DNA from: Gossypium raimondii
Lineage: Eukaryota > Streptophyta > Magnoliopsida > Malvales > Malvaceae
NCBI RefSeq assembly: GCF_025698545.1
Contig: NC_068569.1
Location: 5,580,001 to 5,644,000 of the forward strand
Direction of reading: 5' to 3'
Length of the DNA: 64,000 nt
This document shows positions 1-11,960 of the stretch, one piece after another. A model generated the notes under the pieces. That model did no database searches and was not told where the DNA came from. It worked only from the letters and a program-made list of their open reading frames with translations. How positions within the stretch are numbered: the stretch's first letter is position 1; each line of letters starts with the position of its first letter. The translations under genes and the position numbers were made by a program.

Positions 1-359
1 GACTATCAAGTGATTTAATAAGAAGAAACTGTTATGAAAACTACATTAATTTTCATATAAAAGCACATCTCATTCATGCATATGTAATTCATTTTTCCCT
101 GTTTGGTTTGATGGCTGAGATCTTACCTTTGAAGATCTCTTTAATGATATAGTTATGACTTGTCTTCTGTATTATCGTTGGATTCTTAATTGGTTTAGCC
201 CGCTTGAATTTTAATCATATCTGTAGTGGGTTTTTGTAATTCATGCTGATGCAAATTGTGCGAGGCATATGTTTGCTTCTTATTTTGTTACCATCCATGG
301 CAAGAATGTCACCCCAACTACCACTAATACATGATTGTAATTTCTGTTTTCTCTTTTAG

Positions 360-1733
360 AACTTTCGACATTCCCTCGCTTATTTTTGCTTGCATCTCCA
401 GGTAAACATGGAAACAAGATGCTACTGGAGAAGACCTCTGGTCTTTTCTTATACCAACTGGTTGGAACCTGGGGCCAACTTCTCTTTCCAAAGCCTTGGA
501 AAGAGTTTAGGTTGTGGTATGATGATCACAGGGCAAAAGGCATCAAGCCATTTCTTGATGGGATGGTAACTTTTTATTTTTTTTAGCTCTTTCCTTTGTT
601 TTACCTTGTTCGTATATTTGGTGTTTATTTTCAATCTATTAAAATCTAGAAGCTATACACAGATTTCCACGGGTTGGTACAAGAAGATGGGAGAAAGAAT
701 ATGGAGTCCTTGGTTCATTAAATTCATTCATTCTCGTGGCTATTTTAATATCTACACAAAATTTCCAGATGAGAAATCACTTAGCGTCTCCCACAGGGAT
801 GCTGGTGTTAACTATGGAAAAACAGCTGGGCCAGATTCTCAACTATTAGATGAAAATTCTCTTGATTCTGATTTTCCGGAAATGAAATCTTTGAGTACTA
901 TGAAGAAGTATGATTTCTGTTTCAGGGAAGTAGTTTCTGGAAGAATTGTATGGTCCTTGAATGATCTTGGATCTATTCTTCCCTCTGTGCAGAAAAAGGA
1001 AGCTGTTCTGCTTGTCAGCCTATTTGGGGTGTCGGAGACAGTTACTAGAAACCTTCTTTGCCACTTTGAGAGGCTAAATATTTGGAATTACATTTTCATC
1101 GGTCCTGCAGCTGAATTTCTGTTTCATCTTGCTCAAGGGGGACATCCTGTGATTGATGCAGATGGATTTCTCGAAGATATCAAATCATTCAAATCACTGA
1201 GAATTAAAGAGTCAAATGCTAGGCTTATCAAAGAGATTCTGTTGAAGGCTTATGTTGTCAAAAAAGGTTTAGAATTGGGTTATAATACTTGGGTGGTGGA
1301 TGGAAACATGGTTTTTATTGATAATGAATTTTTTCTTGATCCCATGGACAACTTTTATGCAGGGGAGAGCTTGGACCTCTTCTATGTCAAGAACTCACCT
1401 TCTGCTCACAAAATTTGGACTCATGATTTTCTACATGATGTTGCAGCTATGGTGGATAAGATTGCACTACCAAGTGATACCTTAAATTTTGCATCTGTAA
1501 TGGCAAAACTGGTGGGACAGAAAGGAATCAGATTTAAGCGCATTGATGAGAAAAGCTTTGGCATGAAAATTGGTAACCAAAATCTCAATCAAGCATTGGA
1601 AACTAATAAAAAGGTGGTTTACTGGTTCAGAGAGTTAGATATGAATTCGATTCAGAAGCATCTTCAAGAAATGAGTCTATGGGTCATAGATAATGACTCT
1701 TCCTGCAGAGCTGTAGTTTGTCACAACTCATAA
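360..1733 (+). CDS. Glycosyltransferase-like protein (nucleotide-diphospho-sugar transferase type), 3' part
   Basis: Two exons can be read: 360-565 (acceptor TTTTAG, entering with two bases of a split codon) and 663-1733 ending in TAA. They join in phase 0 to give about 424 residues of C-terminal protein; the upstream exons lie outside the window. The first exon encodes a tryptophan- and proline-rich block with LVGTWGQLLFPKPWKEF and KPFLDGM, and the second continues ISTGWYKKMGERIW. Later segments, around VVDGNMVFIDNEFFLDPM and GESLDLFYVKNS, resemble the acidic nucleotide-sugar-binding part of plant proteins annotated as nucleotide-diphospho-sugar transferases. From memory the best relatives are Arabidopsis At5g12260-like glycosyltransferases, probably of the Golgi. 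Substrate and product cannot be told from the sequence. Exon choice is firm because phases close; function is only a family-level inference. Confidence 0.62.
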
Positions 1734-2732
1734 CAGTCACAGCAACCAGTTAGTAGTTTAAGCATGACAACACATTTGATCACTTTTGATATATGTGCTT
1801 GGAATGAATATGATTATGCAAAATGAGTTCCAAGAGATTTTTTAGAGATTCGTGTATTCGCAAAGGGAGTTGGTGGATCTAAACATGTTAAGCAACATAA
1901 ACACTAGATTGGAATATGTATGAATCTTTTAAACTGGCAAAAGGCTTTGGAATTTTTTTGGAATTGATTTGTGAGTTTCCTCAAATTCTTTAGAGGCAAT
2001 TTGGTTAAATCTGTTTTAGATAAAGTAATATATGTGCATATATTTATTCTTCTTTCGAGTTATTTTATGTTTTTTCTCTTTTAGTGTTAGCTCTTCAGTT
2101 CCTAGCCCCTTCCTCCTTGCCCCATATAATTGGCATGCAAATTATATTATTGATTTACATTCATTTTACTATCTTGAAAATTAGACCCATCAATTGGAAC
2201 TTAAAAACAAAATGCGTTGCTCTCGTGTCAGAGAAGCCCTAGAACTACGTCTGTTTCAAGGCTACAAAAAGAATAAATATTCATTTTAAAGAATTTTGAA
2301 GCGATAGGAAGTTGGTATTGATGCAAAGGCAGGTGAGTGAACATGTAAATTCTGATTTTCTCCTCCTTTTTCTCTTCCATCTTGAAAGTTGCAGGCTAAA
2401 ACTGGGCAGATAGGAGCTCCTTAAGCATCAAATACTGTCCAAGGGGTAGTCCCGACAAGCTTGGTTGATAGTAGACATGATCAAATTCAGGCACCGGTTT
2501 TGATCAATATGGGCACCAGCACGCCATTGTTCCTTCCCTGTCTCAGATGGGTGCCATGGAGTGCTTCCTTTGCTCACTGTATAGGGCCAAATGAGTGTGT
2601 CCATGCTGACCCTACTCCCTCTCACTTCCTTCCCCATTTTCACATTCCTATCCTTGACAAATACGCAAAAACAATCTCACCAAATGAACTGCCAATTTAA
2701 TAAAAAAATGGCCATAACAAAATTATACTATA
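1734..2732. other. Gap between glycosyltransferase and PPR genes
   Basis: The first part is probably the 3' untranslated region of the upstream gene. The stretch 2390-2690 is richer in G and C than its surroundings and lies just beyond the stop of the PPR gene, so it may be that gene's 3' UTR. It holds short open frames on both strands (to 79 codons) that match nothing I recognise. No RNA gene was recognised. Confidence 0.4.
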
Positions 2733-5096
2733 TCAAGCAAGCCATAAGGTTGGATTCAATCTCTCCATTCTCTCTCCAACAACAAAAGCATGAACCTGGT
2801 CTTGGATATGAACCCAACTACAGCCAGGTTTCTTCCTTGCGCCCCTCAATTTCATCATTTCCTTAACCCTATTTGCCTCATCCCATTTCCCTGCTTCGGC
2901 AAACATGTTTGAAAGCACAGCATAGTATCCAGCATGCTGGGGCTTTAACTTAAACAAATTCTCGGCAGCCCAACACCCTAACCCAACATTTCCGAAAATT
3001 CTGCATGCACCAAGTAAAGCACCCCAAATATTAGCATCTGGGGTAATTGGCAAGCTTTTAATAAGTTGTTCTGCTTCTTCCAGTAGGCCAGCCCTGCCAA
3101 GAAGATCAACCATACACGCATAATGCATCTCTGTTGGCTTAAATTTCTGAGCTTTCATTGCTTCGAAATATTTCCTCCCTTCATCAAGTAGTCCGCCATG
3201 GCTACAAGCTGATAGTATTGCAATATATGAAACTGAATCATACTCAATGCCTGCTTCCTTCAATGCTTCAAAAAAACTGATGGCGAGGTTTAATTCACCT
3301 AGCATTCCGTAACCTAAAATCATAGTATTCCATGAGGCAACGTCCTTGTGTTGAATCTGGTCAAAGAGCTTCCTAGCAGTGTCAATTTCTCCACATGTAG
3401 TGTAGAAATCTAATAGGGAATTAGCAACAAAGAGATGAGTGTGAAAATGCTTTCTCACTGCCAATCCATGGATCTCTTTGCCTTGCTTGAATGCGGCTTG
3501 GTTTGCACAGGCTGATACAACACCCATGAATGAAACTACATCATGCTTCAAGCCAATGAGCCCCATTTCTGAGAATAAACCCACAGATTTTGTCCATTCA
3601 CTAGTTTGAGAATAGCCTACAATCAAAATATTGTAAGAGATTTCATCCTTAACTGAGTTGTTAAAGACATTTTGAGCAAGATTTAGGTATCCACATTTTG
3701 CATACATGTCTGTCAGAGCATTAGAAACAAACAGATCATGATTGGATCCGAGACGAATTGTTCTACCATGAATTTCTTTTCCATTTCGAAGAAACCCTAC
3801 CTGTCCACAAGCTGGCAGAACATTTGTTAGGGTGATAGAATCTGGAACCTCGCCATGAGCCTGCATTTCTCTTAGTAGTTCTATAGCCGCTAATTCAAGC
3901 CTATTTTGAGCAAAATTGGCAACCATGGCATTCCATGAAACAACATTTCTTCTAACATTCATGTGGTGAAACACATTTGAAGCTGCACTGGGGTGACCTG
4001 ATTTTGCATACATATCAATCAATGTGTTTGAAATGAAAACATCGTGTTCGATACCAAATCTCAAACTAAAACCATGAATCTCCTTTGCTAAATTGAAAAA
4101 TTCTAATTCAACCAACAATGCTATCATACTTGATATAGTGAAGGAATCAGGTTTCAGCCCAACATCCATCATCAACCTAAACATATCCAATGCATCCCTA
4201 TTGAGCCCCATGTAAGCTAGACTAGTAATTATTGCATTCCAAGAAACCCCATTTTTATCCACCATTTCATCAAAAACTCGTTTTGAATCATCTGAATTCC
4301 AACATTTCCCATATGCATCAACCAATGCATTCCCAATGCTAACTTCAAAATTAAATCCAACCTTAACAACACTCCCATGAATCTGCGCTACCAACCTTTT
4401 ATCTCCAATCCTTCCACAAACAGGCAACAGAGTGACAAAAGTAACCATATTGGGCTTCATCCCAGAACTAAAATTCATCAGGGAGAAAAAATTAAGGGCC
4501 TCCAAGTAAAATCCATTAACCGAAAAAACCCCAAGAACCGTATTCCACGACACAACGTCTCTCTCACGCATTTCATCAAACACTTTCCTCGTTTCCCTCA
4601 AACCCCCGCAATTGCCATAAAAAAGCAGAAGGGTATTCCCTACTGAAACATCTGCACCAAACCCAGTTTTAATAACACTTCCATGAATCTCCACACCTTT
4701 TTTAAAACAAAAAACATCGGCACATGCCTTGAGAAGGAAAGGAAAAGTATGGACGTCGGGTTTTATTCCGGTTCGAAGCATTGTATTGTAAACATGAAAC
4801 TGAAATCCGTCGTGCTTAACTCTAACAATGGATAAAGCACGGATGAAGGTGTTCCATAAGAAAGGTGTTCGAGAATAGGGAAGAGCTTGTTGGAACAGAA
4901 GGTGACAAGTTGAAGGGGAACTGAAAGCAGAGTAGCGGAGAATGAGAGAGGCGGAGATGGAAATATCAGTGGGGAGGAGGCCATGGAGGATGGCAAAGGC
5001 GTGAGTTTGTTTGGTTTGGAGAAAAGATTTGGACTTGGAGCAGAGGGAGAGGAGAATTTTGGTTAGATTACTGTAATTACATGGCTTTACGTGCAT
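2733..5096 (-). CDS. Pentatricopeptide repeat (PPR) protein, PLS subfamily, E/E+ type
   Basis: A single uninterrupted frame of 787 residues. The frame stays open 14 codons further upstream, but the first ATG is at 5096 and is taken as the start. It is a series of 35-residue PPR motifs in P-L-S order, with repeated hallmarks such as DVVSWNTVLG, GNALVDAYGKC, NVVSWNAMVANF, SNALTDMYAKCG and SYIAILSACSHGGLLDEG. The C-terminus (GYYAVLSNMFAEAGKWDEAN, then KKPGCSWVHIQDQVHAFVVG) is the E/E+ extension, and the protein stops before any DYW deaminase domain. PLS-E proteins work in mitochondria or plastids as site recognition factors for C-to-U RNA editing, usually with a DYW partner in trans. The absence of introns is typical of the family. 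The N-terminus is Ser-rich and could be a transit peptide. The target RNA and exact orthologue are not determined. Confidence 0.9.
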   Translation of the reverse strand: MHVKPCNYSNLTKILLSLCSKSKSFLQTKQTHAFAILHGLLPTDISISASLILRYSAFSSPSTCHLLFQQALPYSRTPFLWNTFIRALSIVRVKHDGFQFHVYNTMLRTGIKPDVHTFPFLLKACADVFCFKKGVEIHGSVIKTGFGADVSVGNTLLLFYGNCGGLRETRKVFDEMRERDVVSWNTVLGVFSVNGFYLEALNFFSLMNFSSGMKPNMVTFVTLLPVCGRIGDKRLVAQIHGSVVKVGFNFEVSIGNALVDAYGKCWNSDDSKRVFDEMVDKNGVSWNAIITSLAYMGLNRDALDMFRLMMDVGLKPDSFTISSMIALLVELEFFNLAKEIHGFSLRFGIEHDVFISNTLIDMYAKSGHPSAASNVFHHMNVRRNVVSWNAMVANFAQNRLELAAIELLREMQAHGEVPDSITLTNVLPACGQVGFLRNGKEIHGRTIRLGSNHDLFVSNALTDMYAKCGYLNLAQNVFNNSVKDEISYNILIVGYSQTSEWTKSVGLFSEMGLIGLKHDVVSFMGVVSACANQAAFKQGKEIHGLAVRKHFHTHLFVANSLLDFYTTCGEIDTARKLFDQIQHKDVASWNTMILGYGMLGELNLAISFFEALKEAGIEYDSVSYIAILSACSHGGLLDEGRKYFEAMKAQKFKPTEMHYACMVDLLGRAGLLEEAEQLIKSLPITPDANIWGALLGACRIFGNVGLGCWAAENLFKLKPQHAGYYAVLSNMFAEAGKWDEANRVKEMMKLRGARKKPGCSWVHIQDQVHAFVVGERMERLNPTLWLA

Positions 5097-5823
5097 GCTG
5101 GTATTGTAATGACATGCAAAATTCCCCTGCTTTATCAAAGGCAGACACCGTTCAGATTATGTTTTTTTCGACTATTTATAGAGTTTATATTTTACTAAAG
5201 TGCATAATTCATTTCAATAAAACATGACACATAACAATGATAGATTGAAATTAAGATAATAAAAATTATAAGTATTAAGTTCAAATATTTATAAAGCTGA
5301 CGAGATTTCGATATTACATAATTGAATTAAGACTGATTGATGAATAATAACAACTTAATCAAACTCTTAAATAATAATATATTTATATAAGCAGAAAAGT
5401 TTAGTAAATATTATAATTTCATAGATCATTTTTCTTATACATTAATCTCTAAATAAATGTGAATTAGTTTATTATTAATTGATAATATATAATAAAACCA
5501 CAATTAGAAGTTATTATCTGTCGTAGAAGAAAATTGTCTCGTTTAAAGGTTTTTATAATATAAGAACAGTTTGTGGAGTAAAAAAAAACCTGCATTGGTA
5601 GTGAATAGAATATTAGTCCCCACTGTTGTAGACTCTCCATAGTGAAAATATTTCTATACATGTTTCCTAACCCAAATACTACCCCTTGCATGGCTTGAAA
5701 CCAAAAGATTAAGCATATAAGATTGATTGCTTGAAACCAAAATAATAATAAGCATTTAAGATCAACTACCTTAACCCCTTAGCCGTTTTAGTAACCACTT
5801 TTTTCTTAACCTCTCATCCAGTT
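5097..5823. other. AT-rich gap: PPR upstream region and Myb/SANT 3' region
   Basis: About 0.7 kb between two genes on the minus strand. It should contain the PPR promoter and leader and the 3' UTR of the Myb/SANT gene. It is strongly AT-rich (for example 5160-5460) and no conserved element was recognised. Confidence 0.4.
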
Positions 5824-8800
5824 TCATAAACATCCTGCCCTCTTCTCATCAAATGAAAGATACTCACATGCATCAACTATAAGATCATCATCAAATTCCG
5901 GAATAGATTGTACCATTTGGAACAGTTCATCCAAGCTCACCCCCTTGCTTTCTGTCAATGCATCAGCAATCCTCCCGATGTTTTCTGCCATAGCACCCAT
6001 CACGTCTAACATTATATCACTGCTACGCCTCCTCTTTAATGCCTCTTCTGAACGTGATGGTGAAGATCTAGATATTGTCCGCTGAGATGAAACTTGTATG
6101 TCATCATCAGTATTGTTGTCGCACATGTCTTCATCAACCATGACCTGCACTGGTACTTCTACAGCCTCTTTGCCGTTTTGAATATTATTTACAACTCTAT
6201 CACCTGCTTTGGACAAGTGTCTGTCCGCCTGCTCATTGCCAACAATAACATGTAACTCGTTGAAATTATCAATAGCTCGTCCTCGTATCCGGCTCATTTC
6301 AGGGTTTCTCTGTAAGATATACAGATGAAAACAGCAAATCCATAAAAGCAAGTCAGCCACATGAGTTGTTATTTAGTCATTCAAAATTCATGCATATGCA
6401 TAGAATTTATCCTTTCTATCGGGAACCATTCAATTTTAATAAGTACTCTTAAATCAGTTTGGTTAAAAGTTACCTTGATGCACAGTCGCCATTCAGAGTC
6501 ATTTGCAATAACCATCTTTTGTCTCTCATCCCATTTAAATCCATGTTGAGAGAGGAGTTCTTTCACAAGTCTGTATTGTTTCTTCCAGGTCCTGAGCCGG
6601 TTTCTAATATTTTCAGTTGTCAAGTCCAATGAAAACTTTTTGTTTATAACGGAAACAGCAGCTTTAAGCGCCACTTGCTTAAAACTTTTCGAAGCTTATT
6701 TCCAAGATTCACTTGCTCCACCAGCTGTTCCATTAAGCATCGGTCCATCTCATCAGTCCATAATATGTACCTCCCTTTTTCTTTTGCAGCATCACTCTGA
6801 TTGTAAAACAACTCCTCTGTATCTGCAGCTTCATTATTTGCGACCAAATTTACATCTTCATTACTACTATTTAGAGAACTTTCGGGCAGATTTTCACTAC
6901 CAAAGATAGCACAAAGCTCCTTTAAGTTTCTTATGATCCGTCCTCGAAAAGACCTGGCATCTGGATTTCTCTTTTCCAGAAAAGAACGAAAAACAAAGTT
7001 CAAGAAAGGCTCAAACAGTATATTGAAGAAAAAATTTCATCATTCAGATCTGCAAAACATCTTTTACCTTAATATATTGATTCCATGCAGAGTCATTTGC
7101 TATGACCATAGTTTGTGTTTTATCCCATTCAAAGTCACCATGATGCAAGAGCCCCTTCAGAATCTCGTACTGTTTCTTCCATGTCTTCAGACGATTCCTT
7201 ATATGATCTTTTGTCAAGTCAAGCTGAAACCTTTTATTCAAAGCTGAAACTGCTACTGCATATGCAGCAGGTCTTAGTTTGTTGTCTGATTTACTCTTAT
7301 TTCCAAGTTTGGCTTGCTCTGCAAGAACCTTGCTGAGACATTGGTCCATCTCATATGTCCACCGCATGTTCTTCACTTGATCTTTGACCTTCATGCTGTT
7401 CTGAACAGGGGAGATATCAACAGCCTCTGCAACATCATTATCGTTGGCAAAGATTGTGCACAAGTTGTCATAGTTCTCAATAACTCTTCCACGGAAAGTC
7501 CTTGCTTCAGGGTGTGCCTGTAAACAAAGCAGGAAACTAGCCAGATTTTAAGGATGAAAGATGAACTTAAGAGTTAAACAATACAACTCAAAGAAGGCAC
7601 GTTAATTTCTTTTTCAAAAAACGTCACATGGATTAACATACACAAGCACACAAAACTACGGTATACACTCATGCACATTAAATACCAAGCATGCACATCA
7701 TCACAAGGCAACGCTGGGATGCATGAAGTAGGAGTAAGATAGACTAATGATATCTATATGCATATCTATTGTGTCTATATCAGTCCATGCTTTGTTATTT
7801 TATCATATAAGATAAATATTAACACCAAATATTTTATTTTCCAATACTAAAGGTCCAATAAATCTTTGATTTTTGACAGAAATATTCAATGTCAGACCTA
7901 ACAACAACCTAAACTAGCCTAAAAAACACAACCCAAACGAATTATGTTCTTCACAATAACTAGTAGGAAAAGAACGATATCCAAAAGTGGAGAACAAATT
8001 GGCAGAGGAAGAGGACAGGGAATGTTTCTTGAATAGCAATAAGAAGCTTGCGCAAGAAGACATGAAGCCTAATGCAAAGAGTCTTGGCATTCTCCTCTTG
8101 AGTTAAGGTGCTTGCATTGACCAGAGAACTAACTCCTTTATTGTGAATGTCATCAAATGCTATGCTCTTTCCTTTCTTCCATGCCTTAAAATTTATATTT
8201 TAGATTGAACACAAATAATCTTGACAACTACACAAATAGATCATGATTAATCAACTCTATTATTAATTTCTACAATAATCAGCCTAAAACCCTCAACTTA
8301 CCAATAAATTATTTAAAAACTATTATGGAAATATTTATCAACAAGTTATCTTCTCAACTCACCTCTTATCTTAGTGTAATCCCCCAAGACACCACCACCA
8401 AAGTACCAAACTACTTTCAGGCCTAAACCACATGACATTCTCAATAACATAGAACCCTTAGTTGGGTCTCATCATTCATATTAATATAAGTTCTTGATGG
8501 GGCATTGACCTAAAGTCAAGGGCAATTTAAAACAGTGTGTAAAAGTTTCCTTCTCTTCTTTTACCTCTCCTACGAATTTTCAAAGGTTAGTAATTAAAAA
8601 AGAAAGGCAGTGTTAACATGCATGTAAATTGTAATGTGACTAGTAAATAAAAACATTTTACTGTATCTGCAAAAACCATATATTAGGATTTATGATGCAT
8701 TTGAAGCAGGTAGGCTTTATAACCTGGAATCACCTACTAATTAGCTTCTTAAAAGATTTAGGATAGAATATACTATACAAAATCTTTTGTTTTCCGACTG

Positions 8801-9836
8801 ACGTTGAAGCTTTGGAAGAATATGTGCTTGTAATAGTACAAAGGTATCTAATACATGTAAAAGTTTTACTTAAAGTGGACATACCTTTACATAGTTGGTC
8901 CATACTGAGTCATCTGCAATGATCATCTTCCATGTTCTGTCCCATTTGAAACCAGGATGAGACAACAGATCCCTTAAAGTGCCATACTGCTTCTTCCAAG
9001 TTTTAAGCCGATTCCTAATGTGATCTTTCGTCAAGACAAACCCAATTTTCTCGTTTAAGGTTGACAGAACAGTGTCATATGCCTCCCATGGTAAGGCATT
9101 ACCCATTTTATGCCCCTCCTTCACTTTCTCCACAAGACTCTTGCCTAGATAGTAATCCATTGCATCAGTCCACCGCAAGTTTCTGACATGGTTGTCATCA
9201 CCATGAATGTCAGATGAACTGGCAGCGTCTAAACCATCCCCACTGGCTGCAGATTGCATATAAGTTTCTTCGACATTTTCCAAACAGCCCACAATTGCTT
9301 GATCATTGCCAATAATAATGCATAACTCTTCATAATTGTCTATAGGTCTCTCCTGGAATTGCCTGGCATCAGGATGTGCCTGAGGGAAACAAATACCATC
9401 ATCACATTATTCAAAGTCATGTGCATAAATGGAATTTCAAAATTCTTGATATGATTGTACCTGTCTCAAAGTGCGTGAAATATACCATGGTGTAATCTTT
9501 CCACACACAAGCATCTGCAACAACCATCCTTTGTTTCTCATCCCACTTAAATCCACTTTGCGCAAGAAGCTCTTTTAATATCCCAAACTGTTTTTCCCAA
9601 GTTTTTAGCCTATTCATTAGATGTTCTTTTGTCAAGTCAAGCCCAAATTTTTTGTTTATGACCGCTAGGGCACCCATATATGCCACAGGGTTCAAACCAT
9701 TGTCCGTCTTATTACCTTTCCTTATTTGCTCTGCTAGTAGCTTGGCAAGGCAACAATCCATTGCGCTTGACCACTGGAAGTAATTTCCCTTGTCTTTAGC
9801 ATTGGAACTAAGTGTCTGGTATGACTTGCGATACAT
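5824..9836 (-). CDS. Protein with four Myb/SANT-like DNA-binding domains (At2g24960-like), frameshifted in domain four
   Basis: Coding exons are 9836-9486 (ATG in the frame GMYRKSYQT), 9379-8885, 7517-7068, 6970-6474 and 6309-5824 (TGA). Each of the first four encodes one Myb_DNA-bind_3 type domain that starts near W-(S/T)-x-x-M-D, passes through LTK(D/E)H(I/L)xNRLKTW(K/E)KQ and ends near FxWDxxxxMxxAxxxxW. Exons 2-5 open with AHPDAR, AHPEAR, RNPDAR or RNPEMS, and all introns are phase 0. The last exon adds a linker and an acidic tail, PEFDDDLIVDACEYL. Relatives include At2g24960 and LIMYB, likely nuclear DNA-binding regulators. Exon lengths are 351, 495, 450, 497 and 486: the 497-nt exon is one base short of a codon multiple. 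The loss maps to an A-run at 6686-6689, and as written translation stops at 6644. A 5' UTR exon near 10811-10880 is plausible. Confidence 0.75.
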
Positions 9837-9852
9837 TCCTGTAAACTCACAC

Positions 9853-10880
9853 CTGCACAATAACACCGTATGACAACAAAAACCATGATGGGTGGGAAGC
9901 TTTGTAACAGTATACAAGGGGAGCAGAATTGAACTGAGTCAAGTCAAAACAGTAAGAAAATTGAGCTCCAATATGAGCACGTTTAATTTCCCAAACTCAA
10001 GCTCAACTCATTTGGTTCAGTTAGTTTAAAATAGATTCAAACTATCTTATTTATATATAATAGTAAAATACGATATTATACAGTTGAATGAATTCAAGAT
10101 AGTAAAGAATATAACATTGATAGACTTGAGAACCAACAAGCGCCCCGATGTTGAAATACTTGAGCTCACTTCCATATACTACTAGAGACTTACCAACGAA
10201 AGAGTCATCTATGACTCGACTTGTTTACAACCCTAGTTCAACCTATGTCATCTAAGCTCTTCATTTCCTTTAAAGTACTCATGTAACGTGTACAACAACT
10301 ATGTCTGATGCATATTCGAACACAGATACCATGAGATGATATCCAAATATATAGAAAATTTTAGAAACCAAGAAAAAAAAGTGTACTCGTGTCTGGGTAG
10401 CATAAAGTTAAACTATGAACACAAACACATGTTCAAGGCCTCGAGCCAATTTTTTCAGTTTGAAGTTTTACATGAATTATTTAAAAATAATAATCATCAC
10501 ATTATTCGTTTACATTACTTCACACTCGCAAACAAATAAATAATTGAACAAACGTAGAATTCCTACAAATAAATACAAAGTATAAACATGACAGAGAGAA
10601 GGGGGAGTTTGGGCAAACGAGAATCAAAGGTAAATTCGAAAATTCCTAATTTTATAAAGTCGCCATCACCAATTATTACGATCTAAATAGTGAAATTACT
10701 ATTATTATTATTAAACTGTAATTAACTCTAAAGTGTCCGATTTTAAGCTCTCTGTAAAATGTTTTAATTAAAGTAAATTAAAAGAGAAGATAGAAGCCTT
10801 GTCAAATTACCTGCAATTGGGTTAGTTCTTTTTCTTCCTCCGCCTCTTCTTTTTACGGCGATGGCGAAAATTCTCACCCT
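9853..10880 (-). other. Probable leader intron and non-coding first exon of the Myb/SANT gene
   Basis: On the minus strand the coding exon follows an acceptor TTGTGCAG at 9853. A matching donor, GCAG then GTAATTTG, occurs near 10810, after a purine-rich stretch at 10811-10880 that could be the transcribed leader. The interval between is AT-rich; 9950-10250 contains several GAGCTC/AAGCTC motifs typical of old interspersed repeats. Transcript evidence would be needed to fix the leader. Confidence 0.35.
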
Positions 10881-11529
10881 AAACAGTAATACAAGTAATT
10901 CATTTTTTTTAGTTACTTCGTAGAATTTAAGTTCCTTTTGGGTTTTTTTTATTACTAAAATTTATATTCCATAAATATTTTTATAAAATAAAGAATAATA
11001 GATTCGTCAAAAAATATAATACATTACAAATAATAATAAATTAATAAATTCCTTTTCCATTTAAATGCATTTTCTGTTATCACTGTAGTTCTTTTTTTTT
11101 TTACACGTAACAATTGCAAATAATTTGAGTGTTCAAAACTCAAATGTTGAGGTCTGATTGATGTATGTTTTACCAGCAAGTCTGCTAGATTTATATGTGA
11201 GTGGATAATTTCTTATAAGTTAAATCAATTAATAAATCCAATATAAAACAATAAAAGAATAACCATTTACATGAAATAAGAATAATTCATCTGCAGTATA
11301 GATGTTAATCAACATAAACCGGATTTCTTACAGTATCAATATCTGCTGGATTTCAATTCAATTCAACTTATTTAAATATTTTGTAAATAGTAAACTTAGG
11401 TTCACTTATGCAATTATTTTTAATTATGTTGTGTTTTATTATAATTATTTTTCTTTATTCAATTTTTAAATTTAGTAGATATTTGGTTGTAATTATCATT
11501 TCAAGATACTGTGTTGTTAAGCTCAAATA

Positions 11530-11960
11530 AATTACTTAATATCTTTTTCGAAGATCCATAATTATTTGAAACAATTCTTGTTCAAAACCATCGTTATTTG
11601 AGAATAATTATGTTCAAATCAAGGCTTTAGTTCGAACAACTAAATGCGAGATCAAGGTTTTAGTTAAGAATTATTGTGATCCAAAGGTAACTATCATCTA
11701 AGAATAATTACTGTTGAGAACAACTAAAATTCAAAATAACGTAGTTTAGAATAATGACGATTTAAGAACAATTATGTTTAAAACAATCATTTTTGGAATA
11801 GCTTCATTTAGAACAATTGTGTTTTTTTTTTAAAGAGTCATTATTCAAAATAATTTCTTCCGAAAAAATATATTACCACAAAATAATTTTTGTTGTAAAC
11901 AACCTCTATATCAAGAACAACTTATCTTTAGAAGATGTTTCACATGGTATCATTTCACCA
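11530..11960. repeat. Degenerate tandem array around AACAATTATGTT-like words
   Basis: Words such as AACAATT, AATAATTATGTTCAAA, AGAACAACTAAA and AGAACAATTATGTTTAAA recur every 30-40 bases through this stretch. The copies are diverged and I could not fix an exact unit. It looks like a decayed minisatellite. Confidence 0.4.
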
